Below are positions 36,636-44,726 of a stretch of 50,784 bases of DNA, piece by piece; positions within the stretch are counted from its first letter, which is position 1, and each line of letters opens with the position of its first letter. Made by a program: the position numbers and the translations under genes. The notes under the pieces are model-generated. The model had not been told where the DNA came from. It saw only the letters and a list, made by a program, of their open reading frames with translations, and did not search any database. The DNA comes from Candidatus Woesearchaeota archaeon (GTDB lineage Archaea; Nanobdellota; Nanobdellia; Woesearchaeales; SKGA01): positions 1-50,784 of the forward strand of contig JAIPJP010000006.1 of the NCBI GenBank assembly GCA_021734105.1. Direction: 5' to 3'.

Positions 36636-37085
36636 TTAGATACTTTTCTCCCAATAGGCATCGCCAATATGATGTAACAACGTAACAACTTTACCAGAAT
36701 CCATTTTGCGCATATCATCACTAGAAAATAATGCAGTTCCCACAGCAAGTGGCTTACCAAAACCTTCGTCAACAATGACAACAAGAGCGCCCAAACAAAA
36801 GGAGTCCATACGAACTATTCCTGGTCGCATAACATCTGCACCGTTCACAACAAACTTAATTGCTCCTTTATCAACAACAACGTGCGGTAATAATGTCGGA
36901 TTATCTACTAAAAGTTTTAGTGAAGGACACCAAACATCATTAAACAAAAGAAAATAGAGTTTGTTATCAACAAATAATGCAGCATCATCTTGGACAACTT
37001 GAGATTTTTTAGTAAAAAGCCCCCTTGCAAAAGTATGTGCTTCAAGAAATTGTTTAATATCGCTTTTGGAAAACTGTTTTCGCAT
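36636..37085 (-). CDS. PUA domain RNA-binding protein (MCT-1/Tma20-like)
   Basis: 149 residues. The C-terminal PUA domain is clear: LPHVVVDKGAIKFVVNGADVMRPGIV, LGALVVIVDEGFGKPLAVGTALFSSDDMR and SGKVVTLLHHIGDAYWE. The N-terminal half is the pre-PUA domain of the MCT-1/Tma20 group, which in eukaryotes helps recycle ribosomes and re-initiate translation. The archaeal role is not established but is likely ribosome- or tRNA-linked. A TATA box TTTATAAAT (about 37110-37118, minus strand) lies 25 nt before the ATG, so the message is leaderless. Confidence 0.85.
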   Translation of the reverse strand: MRKQFSKSDIKQFLEAHTFARGLFTKKSQVVQDDAALFVDNKLYFLLFNDVWCPSLKLLVDNPTLLPHVVVDKGAIKFVVNGADVMRPGIVRMDSFCLGALVVIVDEGFGKPLAVGTALFSSDDMRKMDSGKVVTLLHHIGDAYWEKSI

Positions 37086-37199
37086 AAAGAGCCACTAGCG
37101 GCGATTATTTATAAAATAATTCTTTTTGAAAATAAATTTATTTATTAATTCAGCATAAACTTTATATAAGCAGCCAAAATGTTAAAAGTAAATCCAAAT

Positions 37200-39056
37200 A
37201 TGGGTGGGGTGATTAGTACGAAAAGTCATAAAAAACATTTAAAGAATAAAATAGCTCATCCCGCAGTAGATCAAGAAGCAAAAGAATCTGCTGAAATGAA
37301 TGAAAGTCTTCCTGGACAAGAACCAAATGAAACAAGACGACATCATGATGAGCGCAGTGTAGCTAACAAAGAAACAACAACTTACAAAAGTAAACCTGCA
37401 AAAACAGGAACTGGTCCTGCGATCTGGCAAGTAACAACTATTGCATTAGCAGTACTATTAATCGCATCTATATTCACCCATGGATTTAGCGATATTTCCA
37501 TTAATATAGATAAAGAAGGAAAAACAAATAATAAATTAACCGGACAATTAACTAGTGCAGTTTCTGATAAACTTGCTGTAGAACTCTACGTAATGAGTCA
37601 ATGTCCATACGGTGTACAAGCTGAAGACACCTTATTTCCTGCAGTACAAGAATTAGGCGAAGAAAATTTTGATTTACAGGTTGATTATATTTCAACTGAC
37701 TTAGGAAATGGCGCGTTCCAAAGTTTACATGGCCAACCAGAAACCGATGGCAACATTGTTCAGCTTTGTGCCCGAGATGTCGATGCAAGCAAATATCTTG
37801 ATTTCGTTTTATGCATGAACAAAGATGCAAGCGCAATTCCAAATAATTGGGAAGCGTGTGCGCAAAGTTTAGATTATGATGTAGAAGCAGTACGTACTTG
37901 TTATCAGGGTGATAAAGGAAAAGAACTACTTTCTGAATCAGCAGCTAATAGTGTTAATGCAGGCGCATCAGGTAGTCCAACAATCATTGTTAACAATCAA
38001 CCATATACCGGCGGTCGCGAAATTAATGATTTTAAGCGAGCATTTTGCGCTGCATTTGGTAATGATAAACCCACAGCATGCGATGATCTTCCTCCTGTCA
38101 AAGAGTTTGAAATGATTGTGCTTAATGATGAAAAATGTAATTCATGCGATACTTCAGGAATTGTGGGTGCAACAACAGGTTATTTCCCTGGCGCAACAAT
38201 TAGAACTGTTGATGTTAGTAGCACAGAAGGAAAAGCACTTGTTAAAAAATACAACGTTGATATCGTACCCACCTATATATTTGCACCTGGCGTAACAGAA
38301 ACACAAGTGTGGCAAGATGTACAATTTCAAACAAGTTTTGAAGCACTAGACGATGGTAGTTATAAATTATTAGATAGTATTACTGGTGCAACATGGTTTA
38401 TCGATGAAGAAAAGCAAAAAGCTCGATTAAGCGAAATGGGAATTGTAAGCGGCGATAATAAACCACAAATTGATTTCTTTCTAATGAGTTATTGTCCGCA
38501 CGGTAATCAAGCTGAAGAAGCAATGATTGGTGCATACGAACTCCTCAAAGATGATGCAGAGTTCTTCCCACACTATATTTATTATGAAAACTATCAAGGT
38601 GGCGGACCTAATTATTGTCTTGATGAGGAGAATAAATACTGCTCCATGCACGGCGTAGTTGAAGCTAGACAAAACGTTCGAGAACAATGCGTTCAAGAAA
38701 AGTACGGTCTTGATGCGTGGTTTGAATTTGTAATCGAAATGAACAGCGCATGCACATCACAAAACGCAGATGAATGTTATGTTGCAATTGCAGAAGACCT
38801 AGGCTATGATGTTGACTACATTGCAAATTGTGAAGAAGAACGAGCAATTGAATTTGCAGCAGAAGATGCTCGATTAATGAAACTCTTTGGTGCAAGCGGT
38901 AGTCCTGGAGTATATATTGATGGGATCTCATTTAGTGGCTCTCGAAGTGCAAGTGGTTATCAAGCAGGCCTTTGCGCAGCATTTGATGATGCTCCAACAG
39001 CATGCGATAATGTAGTTGTTGTCAATGATGCACCAGCAGTAGAAGGTAGTTGTTAA
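37200..39056 (+). CDS. Membrane-anchored protein with three thioredoxin-like domains
   Basis: 618 residues from ATG 37200; the frame extends 7 codons to 37179, but a TATA box at 37161-37168 is too near for that start. A polar N-terminus precedes one hydrophobic span (TTIALAVLLIASIFTHGF). Outside the membrane are three thioredoxin-like domains: active sites CPYG (SQCPYGVQ), CNSC (EKCNSCDT) and CPHG (SYCPHGNQ). Domains one and three also show GILT/DsbA-like segments (LHGQPETDGNIVQLC; CSMHGVVEARQNVREQC; ASGSPTIIVNN; ASGSPGVYIDG). It probably makes or reshuffles disulfides in the secreted Cys-rich proteins encoded in this window. The gene is followed by strong T-runs. Confidence 0.85.
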   Translation: MGGVISTKSHKKHLKNKIAHPAVDQEAKESAEMNESLPGQEPNETRRHHDERSVANKETTTYKSKPAKTGTGPAIWQVTTIALAVLLIASIFTHGFSDISINIDKEGKTNNKLTGQLTSAVSDKLAVELYVMSQCPYGVQAEDTLFPAVQELGEENFDLQVDYISTDLGNGAFQSLHGQPETDGNIVQLCARDVDASKYLDFVLCMNKDASAIPNNWEACAQSLDYDVEAVRTCYQGDKGKELLSESAANSVNAGASGSPTIIVNNQPYTGGREINDFKRAFCAAFGNDKPTACDDLPPVKEFEMIVLNDEKCNSCDTSGIVGATTGYFPGATIRTVDVSSTEGKALVKKYNVDIVPTYIFAPGVTETQVWQDVQFQTSFEALDDGSYKLLDSITGATWFIDEEKQKARLSEMGIVSGDNKPQIDFFLMSYCPHGNQAEEAMIGAYELLKDDAEFFPHYIYYENYQGGGPNYCLDEENKYCSMHGVVEARQNVREQCVQEKYGLDAWFEFVIEMNSACTSQNADECYVAIAEDLGYDVDYIANCEEERAIEFAAEDARLMKLFGASGSPGVYIDGISFSGSRSASGYQAGLCAAFDDAPTACDNVVVVNDAPAVEGSC

Positions 39057-39064
39057 AACCATTC

Positions 39065-39140
39065 TTGTTTATTTTTTTATTTTTTATTAGTTTCTTTTTA
39101 CTTTCTATTTCTAAAGTTATTTTTAAGTATAGTAATACTT
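39065..39140 (+). terminator. Multi-T-tract terminator region after the thioredoxin-like gene
   Basis: Several T-runs (TTTATTTTTTTATTTTTTATT and further CTTTTTAC, TTATTTTTAAG) follow within 75 nt of the stop, and AAGTAT/ATACTT forms a small hairpin. Such repeated T-tracts are how archaeal RNA polymerase usually stops. Confidence 0.6.
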
Positions 39141-39204
39141 ATTTCATGTACACGCTAAACAGTAGCGCGTGTGGCTTCGTTCGTCACTAGACTGGCCTAG
39201 AAAA

Positions 39205-39214
39205 GTTTATAAAC
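39205..39214 (+). promoter_or_regulatory. TATA box of the ftsZ-secE-spt5 operon
   Basis: GTTTATAAAC, a perfect palindrome, lies 73 nt before the ftsZ ATG. This implies a leader of about 45 nt and a message with a Shine-Dalgarno site, GGAGG at 39266-39270, 7 nt before the ATG. Confidence 0.6.
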
Positions 39215-39277
39215 AGTGTCTCTCCCTAATACTATATCCAAAGAGGGTGTTGAGGGTTTATAATTGGAGGAATAGAA

Positions 39278-40396
39278 ATGGATTCATTTATTCAAGATGC
39301 TATGATTAATGCTCAAGAGCGTGAAGAACGCCCAAAAGCTTCTAAACCAGAAAATGTGCTTGATGCAGAGCTTGAAGAATTGCTCAGTAGCCAAAAAGCA
39401 AAAATTAAAGTTATCGGCGCAGGTGGTGGTGGTTGTAACACTATTAATCGTATTGCTGAAGTTGGCATTATAGGAACTGAAACTATTGCAGTAAATACTG
39501 ACGCGCAAGATTTACTTTATACAAGTGCGGATAAAAAGGTGCTTATCGGTCGAGATTTAACTAAAGGTCTTGGTGCCGGTGGCCAACCGCATGTCGGTGC
39601 TGAATCTGCTAAGGAGTCCGAATCTGATATTCGAAATGGCATTCAAGGCAGCGACATGGTCTTTATCACCTGCGGCCTTGGTGGTGGTACGGGTACCGGT
39701 TCAGCTCCAGTCATTGCCGAGATTGCAAAAAAATCTGGTTGTTTAACGGTTGCAATTGTAACGCTTCCATTCCAAATGGAAGGTGGACGACGTACAGAAA
39801 ATGCAATTTTAGGTCTTGAACTTCTTGAAAAGAATGTTGATACGCTCATTGTTATTCCCAACGATAAACTTTTAGAAATAGCACATGACTTACCATTACA
39901 CACTGCATTTAAAGTCGCAGATGAAATTCTCACTAACGCTGTAAAAGGTATTGCAGAGCTGGTAACCAAAGCAGGTCTTGTTAACCTTGATTTTGCAGAT
40001 ATTCGTGCTGTTATGGGCGATGGTGGTGTGGCGCTCATCGGTGTTGGAGAATCAGATACTGATGATAGAGCCGCTGAAGCTGTTGAAAAAGCAGTAAATA
40101 ATCCTTTACTTGACGTAGATATTAGTGGTGCAAATGGCGCGCTTATTAATGTTGCAGGCGGTAATGATCTTAAACTTGATGAAGCTAAAACGGTTGTACA
40201 AGCCATTAGTGAGCGTTTAAGTGATGATGCCCGCATCATATGGGGAGCACAAATTAGCGAAGACCTTGAAGGCACTATTCGAGTCATGCTCATTGTAACA
40301 GGCGTACAAAGCTCCCAAATTACAGGCCGTAAATCGGAAAAATTTGATGGAAAAAGCGAAAAAGAAACTGATTTAGGTATTGAATTCATCAATTAG
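39278..40396 (+). CDS. ftsZ: Cell division protein FtsZ
   Basis: 372 residues. FtsZ forms the GTP-dependent division ring. The Rossmann start KVIGAGGGGCNTINRI, the tubulin signature GGGTGTGSAPVIAEIAKKSG, and the T7 loop region DFADIRAVM are intact. The N-terminus (about 35 residues) is polar and acidic, and the C-terminal tail after the core is short (RKSEKFDGKSEKETDLGIEFIN), with a GIEFI-like end that may bind a membrane anchor. It leads an operon with secE and spt5, a gene order conserved in many archaea. Start chosen by the GGAGG at 39266-39270. Confidence 0.97.
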   Translation: MDSFIQDAMINAQEREERPKASKPENVLDAELEELLSSQKAKIKVIGAGGGGCNTINRIAEVGIIGTETIAVNTDAQDLLYTSADKKVLIGRDLTKGLGAGGQPHVGAESAKESESDIRNGIQGSDMVFITCGLGGGTGTGSAPVIAEIAKKSGCLTVAIVTLPFQMEGGRRTENAILGLELLEKNVDTLIVIPNDKLLEIAHDLPLHTAFKVADEILTNAVKGIAELVTKAGLVNLDFADIRAVMGDGGVALIGVGESDTDDRAAEAVEKAVNNPLLDVDISGANGALINVAGGNDLKLDEAKTVVQAISERLSDDARIIWGAQISEDLEGTIRVMLIVTGVQSSQITGRKSEKFDGKSEKETDLGIEFIN

Positions 40397-40422
40397 CATA
40401 ATAACGGGTCTAAGCGGTGCTA

Positions 40423-40490
40423 AAACGCATACATGCGTTTAATTAACAACAGCCTTTAAAAGGCAACCTTTAAAAGGAGAAGCGCGCTTC
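40423..40490 (+). promoter_or_regulatory. Cluster of four small hairpins between ftsZ and secE
   Basis: AAACGCAT/ATGCGTTT (40423-40440), GCCTTT-A-AAAGGC (40452-40464), a second CCTTTAAAAGG (40467-40477) and the palindrome GAAGCGCGCTTC (40479-40490) follow one another within 70 nt. They precede the secE ribosome site GAGGTAG (about 40492). They may process the message or separate ftsZ from the secE-spt5 transcript. Confidence 0.6.
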
Positions 40491-40507
40491 TGAGGTAGGA
40501 TTACACG

Positions 40508-40693
40508 ATGAAAAGAGAAAAAATTCGTTCCTTCTACAAGGAATGCGTTCGAGTATTTCGCATTACTAAAAAACCTACCAGGGAGGAATATAAAGCAATC
40601 ATGAAAGTTGCAGGATTAGGAATCCTTCTTATTGGATTGATTGGTTTCATCATTCACGCAATTGATTATTTTTTCAAAGTAAAAGGAGTTTAA
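40508..40693 (+). CDS. secE: Protein translocase subunit SecE (Sec61 gamma)
   Basis: 61 residues, the normal size of archaeal SecE. The N-terminal amphipathic helix (FYKECVRVFRITKKPTREEYKAI) is followed by one transmembrane helix (VAGLGILLIGLIGFIIHAIDYFF). SecE clamps the two halves of SecY in the membrane channel that exports the secreted proteins of this organism. A ribosome site GAGGTAG lies 9 nt before the ATG. The next gene, spt5, starts 2 nt after its stop, so both are coupled. The ftsZ-secE-spt5 order supports the assignment despite the small size. Confidence 0.93.
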   Translation: MKREKIRSFYKECVRVFRITKKPTREEYKAIMKVAGLGILLIGLIGFIIHAIDYFFKVKGV

Positions 40694-40694
40694 A

Positions 40695-41231
40695 ATGAGC
40701 AACAATACCAAGTCCCAGAATAATGATAACCAAACAACTGTTAAAGACACCGATAGTCAAACCACTGATGAAGCGCAAATTTATGCGGTGCGAACAACAG
40801 CTAATCGAGAAGATCAAGTATTAAGTTTTCTGGGTAGTAACGCAAAGCGAAAGAACTTATCAGTTTATGCAGCAATTAGACCTCACGGCATGCGCGGTTA
40901 CATCTTTGTTGAAGCAGGGAGCAGAAGCGATGCAGAGCAAGCAGCTTATGGTATTCCTTACGCTCGAGGACTTTTACCTAACGTTATTGAATATAAAGAA
41001 ATTGAACACATGCTTGAGCAAGTCGTCAAAGACATGAATATCAAGAAAAATGATATCGTTGAAATTATCAGCGGTGCTTTTAAGCGTGAAAAAGCAAAAG
41101 TTTCTCGTATTGACCGGCAAAAAGAAGAAGTTGTTGTCGAACTACTTGAAGCGGCAGTTCCTATTCCCATCACACTTCGTATGGACGCTGTAAAAGTTAT
41201 TCGTCGTGAAGGCGATGACGATGAAGAATAA
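40695..41231 (+). CDS. spt5: Transcription elongation factor Spt5 (NusG)
   Basis: 178 residues. Spt5 binds the RNA polymerase clamp and raises processivity. The NGN domain starts with IYAVRTTANREDQVLSFL and contains HGMRGYIFVEAGSRSDAEQAAYGI; the KOW domain follows with KNDIVEIISGAFKREKAKVSRIDRQKEEVVVEL. The N-terminal 25 residues are polar and the C-terminus is acidic (GDDDEE). Ribosome site AAAGGAG lies 7-8 nt before the ATG. The usual archaeal order is completed by ribosomal L11, which is not found here; T-rich DNA (41232-41250) and a separate promoter follow. Confidence 0.95.
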   Translation: MSNNTKSQNNDNQTTVKDTDSQTTDEAQIYAVRTTANREDQVLSFLGSNAKRKNLSVYAAIRPHGMRGYIFVEAGSRSDAEQAAYGIPYARGLLPNVIEYKEIEHMLEQVVKDMNIKKNDIVEIISGAFKREKAKVSRIDRQKEEVVVELLEAAVPIPITLRMDAVKVIRREGDDDEE

Positions 41232-41252
41232 CGTCTTCTTTTTTTCTTTTTA
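41232..41252 (+). terminator. T-rich terminator after spt5
   Basis: CGTCTTCTTTTTTTCTTTTTAC directly follows the stop. T-runs of this type are typical archaeal terminators, and a new promoter follows before aIF1A. Confidence 0.5.
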
Positions 41253-41359
41253 CAAAGAAAGAACAATCCAACAATAAGTAAGACATTTTTCTAAGCTCAT
41301 GTATCCAATATGAAAAATAAAACTATTTTCCTCTTTAAACATATTATAAATTTTCAATA

Positions 41360-41368
41360 AGTATATAA
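41360..41368 (+). promoter_or_regulatory. TATA box of aIF1A
   Basis: AAGTATATAAAG lies about 26 nt before ATG 41392. This position makes a leaderless start at 41392 and excludes the upstream TTG at 41377. Confidence 0.65.
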
Positions 41369-41391
41369 AGCAACCTTTGTTTCGTAGCATT

Positions 41392-41760
41392 ATGCCACCA
41401 CCTAAACGACCAGCACCAAGAAAACCTATGAGTCCTGAAGATAGAGCTCAAATGGAAGCTGAAGAAGTACGTAGAGTTCGCCTTCCTAAAGGTGAAGAAA
41501 CTATTGGCTTACTCATGGCTCGGTTAGGCGGTAGTCGTTGTCGCGTACAATGCCTTGATGGTAAAGAGCGTATTTGTCGTATCCCAGGAAAACTAAAGCG
41601 TTATTTATGGGTGCGAGAAAATGATATTGTGCTCGTACAACCATGGGAGTTTGGTGGCGATGAAAAAGGAGATATTATTTTCAAATATCGACCTGTACAG
41701 GCTAAGTGGCTTAGAAACAAAGGTTATCTTGATGAGCTTGAAAGTCAAGACGAATTCTAA
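41392..41760 (+). CDS. eif1A: Translation initiation factor aIF1A
   Basis: 122 residues. aIF1A sits in the A site of the small subunit, guides start selection and recruits aIF5B. The OB-fold is clear: EEVRRVRLPKGEETIGLLMARLGGSRCRVQCLDGKERICRIPGKLKRYLWVRENDIVLVQPWEF, followed by GDIIFKYRPVQAKWLRNKGYL. The N-terminus is Pro/Arg/Lys-rich and unstructured. The TATA box at 41360-41368 gives a leaderless start. Its functional partner aIF5B is encoded 7 kb downstream in the same direction. A minus-strand gene converges on it, 16 nt from its stop. Confidence 0.96.
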   Translation: MPPPKRPAPRKPMSPEDRAQMEAEEVRRVRLPKGEETIGLLMARLGGSRCRVQCLDGKERICRIPGKLKRYLWVRENDIVLVQPWEFGGDEKGDIIFKYRPVQAKWLRNKGYLDELESQDEF

Positions 41761-41776
41761 AAAACATATTCTCAAT

Positions 41777-42331
41777 TTATAATTCATACTGAAAAATTTC
41801 ACCATTTCTTGGATGACCAGCAAATTCAGCTGCATAGACTTCTTCATCACTCATACCTAAAAGAAATGTTTTCATAGCATGTATGGTTTGTCCATGTGAA
41901 ACAATCAGAACATTGTTTAGTTCATCTCGTTTGGCAAATAAATCTTGCAAGAATGAGCGTACACGGCTTTTAAGTTCTTGAAAACTTTCTGCATTTGGTG
42001 CTTTTTTTGTATACCAGTCAGCATCATAATATTGACGATATAATTCAAGTGGTAAATTATCAAAACCAGATATTCTTTCATCTATTCGAGAATCAATTTT
42101 TAAGGGTAATTCATGATATTGATTAATAATTGATGCTGTTTGTAGCGTACGATAGAGTTCTGAGACATAGACTTCATCAAAGTGAATATGGGCTAATTCT
42201 TCTGCTACTTGTTGTGCTTGTTCTTTTCCTTTTTTGGTTAAAAAAACGTGTGTTCCTGGCGACTCTGAACAGAGTTTAAGCACATTATAATTTGTTTCTC
42301 CATGTCGAATAATAAAAAGTTTCATTATCAA
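41777..42331 (-). CDS. Histidine phosphatase family protein
   Basis: 184 residues. The catalytic LFIIRHGETNYN motif (RHG) is at the N-terminus, the second conserved group is VSELYRTLQTASII (a nearby Arg), and the third is LIVSHGQTIHAM with the second catalytic His. Family members hydrolyse phosphate esters through a phospho-His intermediate; the substrate cannot be told (phosphoglycerate mutase, sugar phosphate or nucleotide types are possible). The gene overlaps the lspA stop by 4 nt (ATGA type), so it is the last gene of a minus-strand operon. Confidence 0.9.
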   Translation of the reverse strand: MIMKLFIIRHGETNYNVLKLCSESPGTHVFLTKKGKEQAQQVAEELAHIHFDEVYVSELYRTLQTASIINQYHELPLKIDSRIDERISGFDNLPLELYRQYYDADWYTKKAPNAESFQELKSRVRSFLQDLFAKRDELNNVLIVSHGQTIHAMKTFLLGMSDEEVYAAEFAGHPRNGEIFQYEL

Positions 42332-42765
42332 TCTCCTCGATCATCTCGCAAGACCATAATAATAGTTACAATAACACCTGTAACAATTGCAGCGTCTGCA
42401 AGATTAAAAACTGGCCAGATATGAAAATTTATCCAATCAATAACTCCTCCAACAAATATGCGATCAAATAAATTCCCTAAAATACCTCCCAATAATAATC
42501 CAATCCCTAAAAGATACTTTTTTTCTTGTTCCACATAATAAATTAAAAATCCTAAAGCAAAAAGACTAATAATAATAAAAATTATGTTAATCGCATTAAC
42601 GCTGTCAAATAAACTAAACAAGCTTCCCGTATTAATAATAAAGGTGATATCAACAATAGCGCCTGTTGTAAATAAATCGCCCAGTCGAACAACTAATTTA
42701 GTAAGTTGGTCTAAAACGAGCACGAGAAGTGCAAGGACAATATAACCTCGATATTGTTTTACCAT
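42328..42765 (-). CDS. lspA: Signal peptidase II (LspA)
   Basis: 145 residues with four membrane spans. LspA cuts lipoprotein signal peptides before the lipid-modified Cys. All five conserved blocks are visible: LDQLTKLVV, INTGSLFSLF, GGILGNLFDRIFVGGVIDWI and PVFNLADAAI. The two catalytic Asp lie in GNLFDR and FNLADA. LspA is essentially a bacterial enzyme and rare in archaea; the lipoprotein at 7352-7960, with a LAGC lipobox, is a natural substrate. The start overlaps the previous gene by 7 nt and the stop overlaps the phosphatase gene by 4 nt. Confidence 0.93.
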   Translation of the reverse strand: MVKQYRGYIVLALLVLVLDQLTKLVVRLGDLFTTGAIVDITFIINTGSLFSLFDSVNAINIIFIIISLFALGFLIYYVEQEKKYLLGIGLLLGGILGNLFDRIFVGGVIDWINFHIWPVFNLADAAIVTGVIVTIIMVLRDDRGD

Positions 42766-43316
42766 TTTTTTTGTTCGAGTTTTTCGAGTCGTTGACTAAT
42801 AGAAGAAAGTTCACTACGAATCGCGTCTAATTTAACGTCAATTACTTCTAATGAATGTGCTGTTGTTTTTCCTTGTGAAGTTGTTTGTTGTCCTCGAATC
42901 GGTTGTTCTTGTTGTTGAATATAATGCTGAGCAAGTTCTTGCCCTTTTGTTGATGAGGATGCAGCAGGAGAAGGTGTTGTTTGTTGTGACGAGAGCTGTT
43001 GTGAGGCTGTTGGTTGATGTTGCTGCTCTGGTGCATCATCTTCAAAAGGGGGAAGCCCAGTGAGATCATCTCCTGATCGTTCCATAAATGATGCAACCCC
43101 TGATGATGGCGTGCCTGATTGTTCAAATGAAGTAGAATTAGCAGGTGTCGAGGTTGCATGCGAGGAATCTGGCGATGAGGCATTTGGTAAAGCAGAAGCC
43201 CCTACATCCATTGTAGAATTCATCGCGTCTTGCATGGGTGGTAGCCCTGCTGTAAATGCTGGATCGTTAATATCAAAATCATCTTTTTTGTGAAAAATTT
43301 TACTTAAAAAACTCAT
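42759..43316 (-). CDS. Low-complexity protein with C-terminal coiled coil
   Basis: 185 residues from ATG 43316 (MSFLSKIFHKKDDFDI); a GTG at 43325 is also in frame but the ribosome site GGTGAG lies just before the ATG. The N-terminus is hydrophobic and basic, short, and could touch the membrane. The middle is Ser/Thr/Gln/Pro-rich and probably disordered. The C-terminal 35 residues form a heptad-like coiled coil (LEVIDVKLDAIRSELSSISQRLEKLEQ). It lies between a membrane protein and lspA with overlaps, so it belongs to the same operon. Function unknown; a scaffold or tether is plausible. Confidence 0.65.
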   Translation of the reverse strand: MSFLSKIFHKKDDFDINDPAFTAGLPPMQDAMNSTMDVGASALPNASSPDSSHATSTPANSTSFEQSGTPSSGVASFMERSGDDLTGLPPFEDDAPEQQHQPTASQQLSSQQTTPSPAASSSTKGQELAQHYIQQQEQPIRGQQTTSQGKTTAHSLEVIDVKLDAIRSELSSISQRLEKLEQKKW

Positions 43317-43337
43317 AGCTCTCACCTAATGTACTAG

Positions 43338-43685
43338 TTATTCTTCTTCTGTAATCGCATCAGACATGGTTATGTCTTCAATTAAAGCATCCGATACCTT
43401 ATCTAAGAGTTTCTCTCCAGTACCTTCTACAATCCGTATTGCTTGACCTGCAAGATTCATTGTTTGATTAGTTGTCATGTTTACTGCATCATTATCCGTT
43501 CCATTTGACTTATTAAGCAATCCATCAGTTGGTACACCTGCAAATTTCATCACAAGTAAAAACACAATAAGAAGTACTGCTGCAATAACTACTGCCTTTA
43601 AAACGCTCTTAAGAAGCTTAAAAAAGAGGATAAAAATAATAATAACTGCTAGCGCGACAATTCCAATGGTTAAAAGATCTGGCAT
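43338..43685 (-). CDS. Small membrane protein
   Basis: 115 residues from ATG 43685. Two hydrophobic spans near the N-terminus (LLTIGIVALAVIIIFILFFKLL; VLKAVVIAAVLLIVFLLVMKF) are joined by a short loop and followed by a polar tail of 60 residues. A TATA-like TTTTAAATAA (minus strand, centre near 43710) gives a leaderless start at 43685. It begins the minus-strand operon with the coiled-coil protein, LspA and the phosphatase; the next start is about 22 nt after its stop. No family recognised. Confidence 0.6.
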   Translation of the reverse strand: MPDLLTIGIVALAVIIIFILFFKLLKSVLKAVVIAAVLLIVFLLVMKFAGVPTDGLLNKSNGTDNDAVNMTTNQTMNLAGQAIRIVEGTGEKLLDKVSDALIEDITMSDAITEEE

Positions 43686-43727
43686 ACACCTCATAGCCTC
43701 ATTGTTATTTAAAAAGGTTTGGATAAG

Positions 43728-43736
43728 AATTATAAA
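43728..43736 (+). promoter_or_regulatory. TATA box of the ABC exporter
   Basis: AATTATAAAG lies about 27 nt before ATG 43761 and makes a leaderless start there. The divergent minus-strand promoter lies within 30 nt. Confidence 0.6.
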
Positions 43737-43760
43737 GAGGAACAGGTGTTAAGAACAAAT

Positions 43761-44726
43761 ATGAAGTTTAAAAAGAGATTGCTAAGCTTATTTAAAAAAC
43801 GATCTTCTCCGCTTGTACGTACAAACAACATACAATTCTCTTATGGCGAAAAACAAGTTCTTGCAGGTATTAATCTCACGTTAAAAACAAGCCAGATTGT
43901 TGCAGTTGTTGGAAGAAGTGGTGAAGGAAAATCTACTTTTTTACATCTTCTAGCAGGAGTCGTCACAAAAAAATTTAAAGGTAAAATCCGCTTTGCGGGA
44001 CTCAAACGAGGTCTTGCAAAAAAAGATATGGGTTTTGTCCCTCAGGAAATAGCTGTTGTTCCTGATTTATCCATTGCAGAAAATCTTGTTTTTTTTGGTA
44101 GACTTCATGGGCTGTCTAAGAAAATTGCATTGCAACGCGGTGAAGAATTACTACAGACACTGCAACTTGATGTTGCATTAGATAGATTTCCAAATGAACT
44201 TTCTGGCGGTCAAAAAGTGCGTCTTAACATTGCTGTTTCACTGCTTCATAATCCATTAGTTATGATTCTTGATGAACCATTTGTCGGTCTTGATTATCAA
44301 AACAGAAAATTATTGTGGCATTTTCTTGAGCTGCAAAAGCGTAAACGAAAAACAATAATTCTTACCACCCACATGCTTGTTGAAGCAGAACATCATACCG
44401 ATCTTATTATTCTTCTGCATAAAGGAAAAATATTTAGCAAAGGAAAACTTGCAGATATTAGGCATAAACTTAATACTCATTTTATTCTCGAACTCAAGTT
44501 TGGACCGCTCTCAAAGGAAAAACAAAAAAATATCTTAGCATATTGTGTTCAACATGATATTGCCATCATGGATAGCTTTGGCACCTATATGATGTTCTCT
44601 GTTACTAGTGCTGGTCAAAGAAATTACTTCATAAAATTTATTCAAAAACTTAATATTGATTGTTATGAATTAGGATTTAGAGAACCTAATCTTGATGAAT
44701 TATTTTTGAAGGTGAAAAGCGTATGA
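43761..44726 (+). CDS. ABC transporter ATP-binding protein
   Basis: 321 residues from ATG 43761. The ATPase core is complete: Walker A GRSGEGKST, Q-loop FVPQE, signature LSGGQ, Walker B VMILDEPF and the switch His in LTTHMLVEAEHH. The C-terminal 90 residues after the core (HFILELKFGPLSKEKQKN...) are typical of DrrA/NatA-like exporters. The permease gene overlaps its stop by 4 nt (ATGA), so both form one export system. The substrate is unknown. The upstream TTG at 43719 is rejected because the TATA box lies downstream of it. Confidence 0.92.
   Translation: MKFKKRLLSLFKKRSSPLVRTNNIQFSYGEKQVLAGINLTLKTSQIVAVVGRSGEGKSTFLHLLAGVVTKKFKGKIRFAGLKRGLAKKDMGFVPQEIAVVPDLSIAENLVFFGRLHGLSKKIALQRGEELLQTLQLDVALDRFPNELSGGQKVRLNIAVSLLHNPLVMILDEPFVGLDYQNRKLLWHFLELQKRKRKTIILTTHMLVEAEHHTDLIILLHKGKIFSKGKLADIRHKLNTHFILELKFGPLSKEKQKNILAYCVQHDIAIMDSFGTYMMFSVTSAGQRNYFIKFIQKLNIDCYELGFREPNLDELFLKVKSV

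Noticed and set aside
39643-40392. 249-codon minus ORF antisense to ftsZ
   Set aside because: It is Ser/Pro/Thr-rich, as expected from reading the complement of a conserved gene, and ftsZ is certain.
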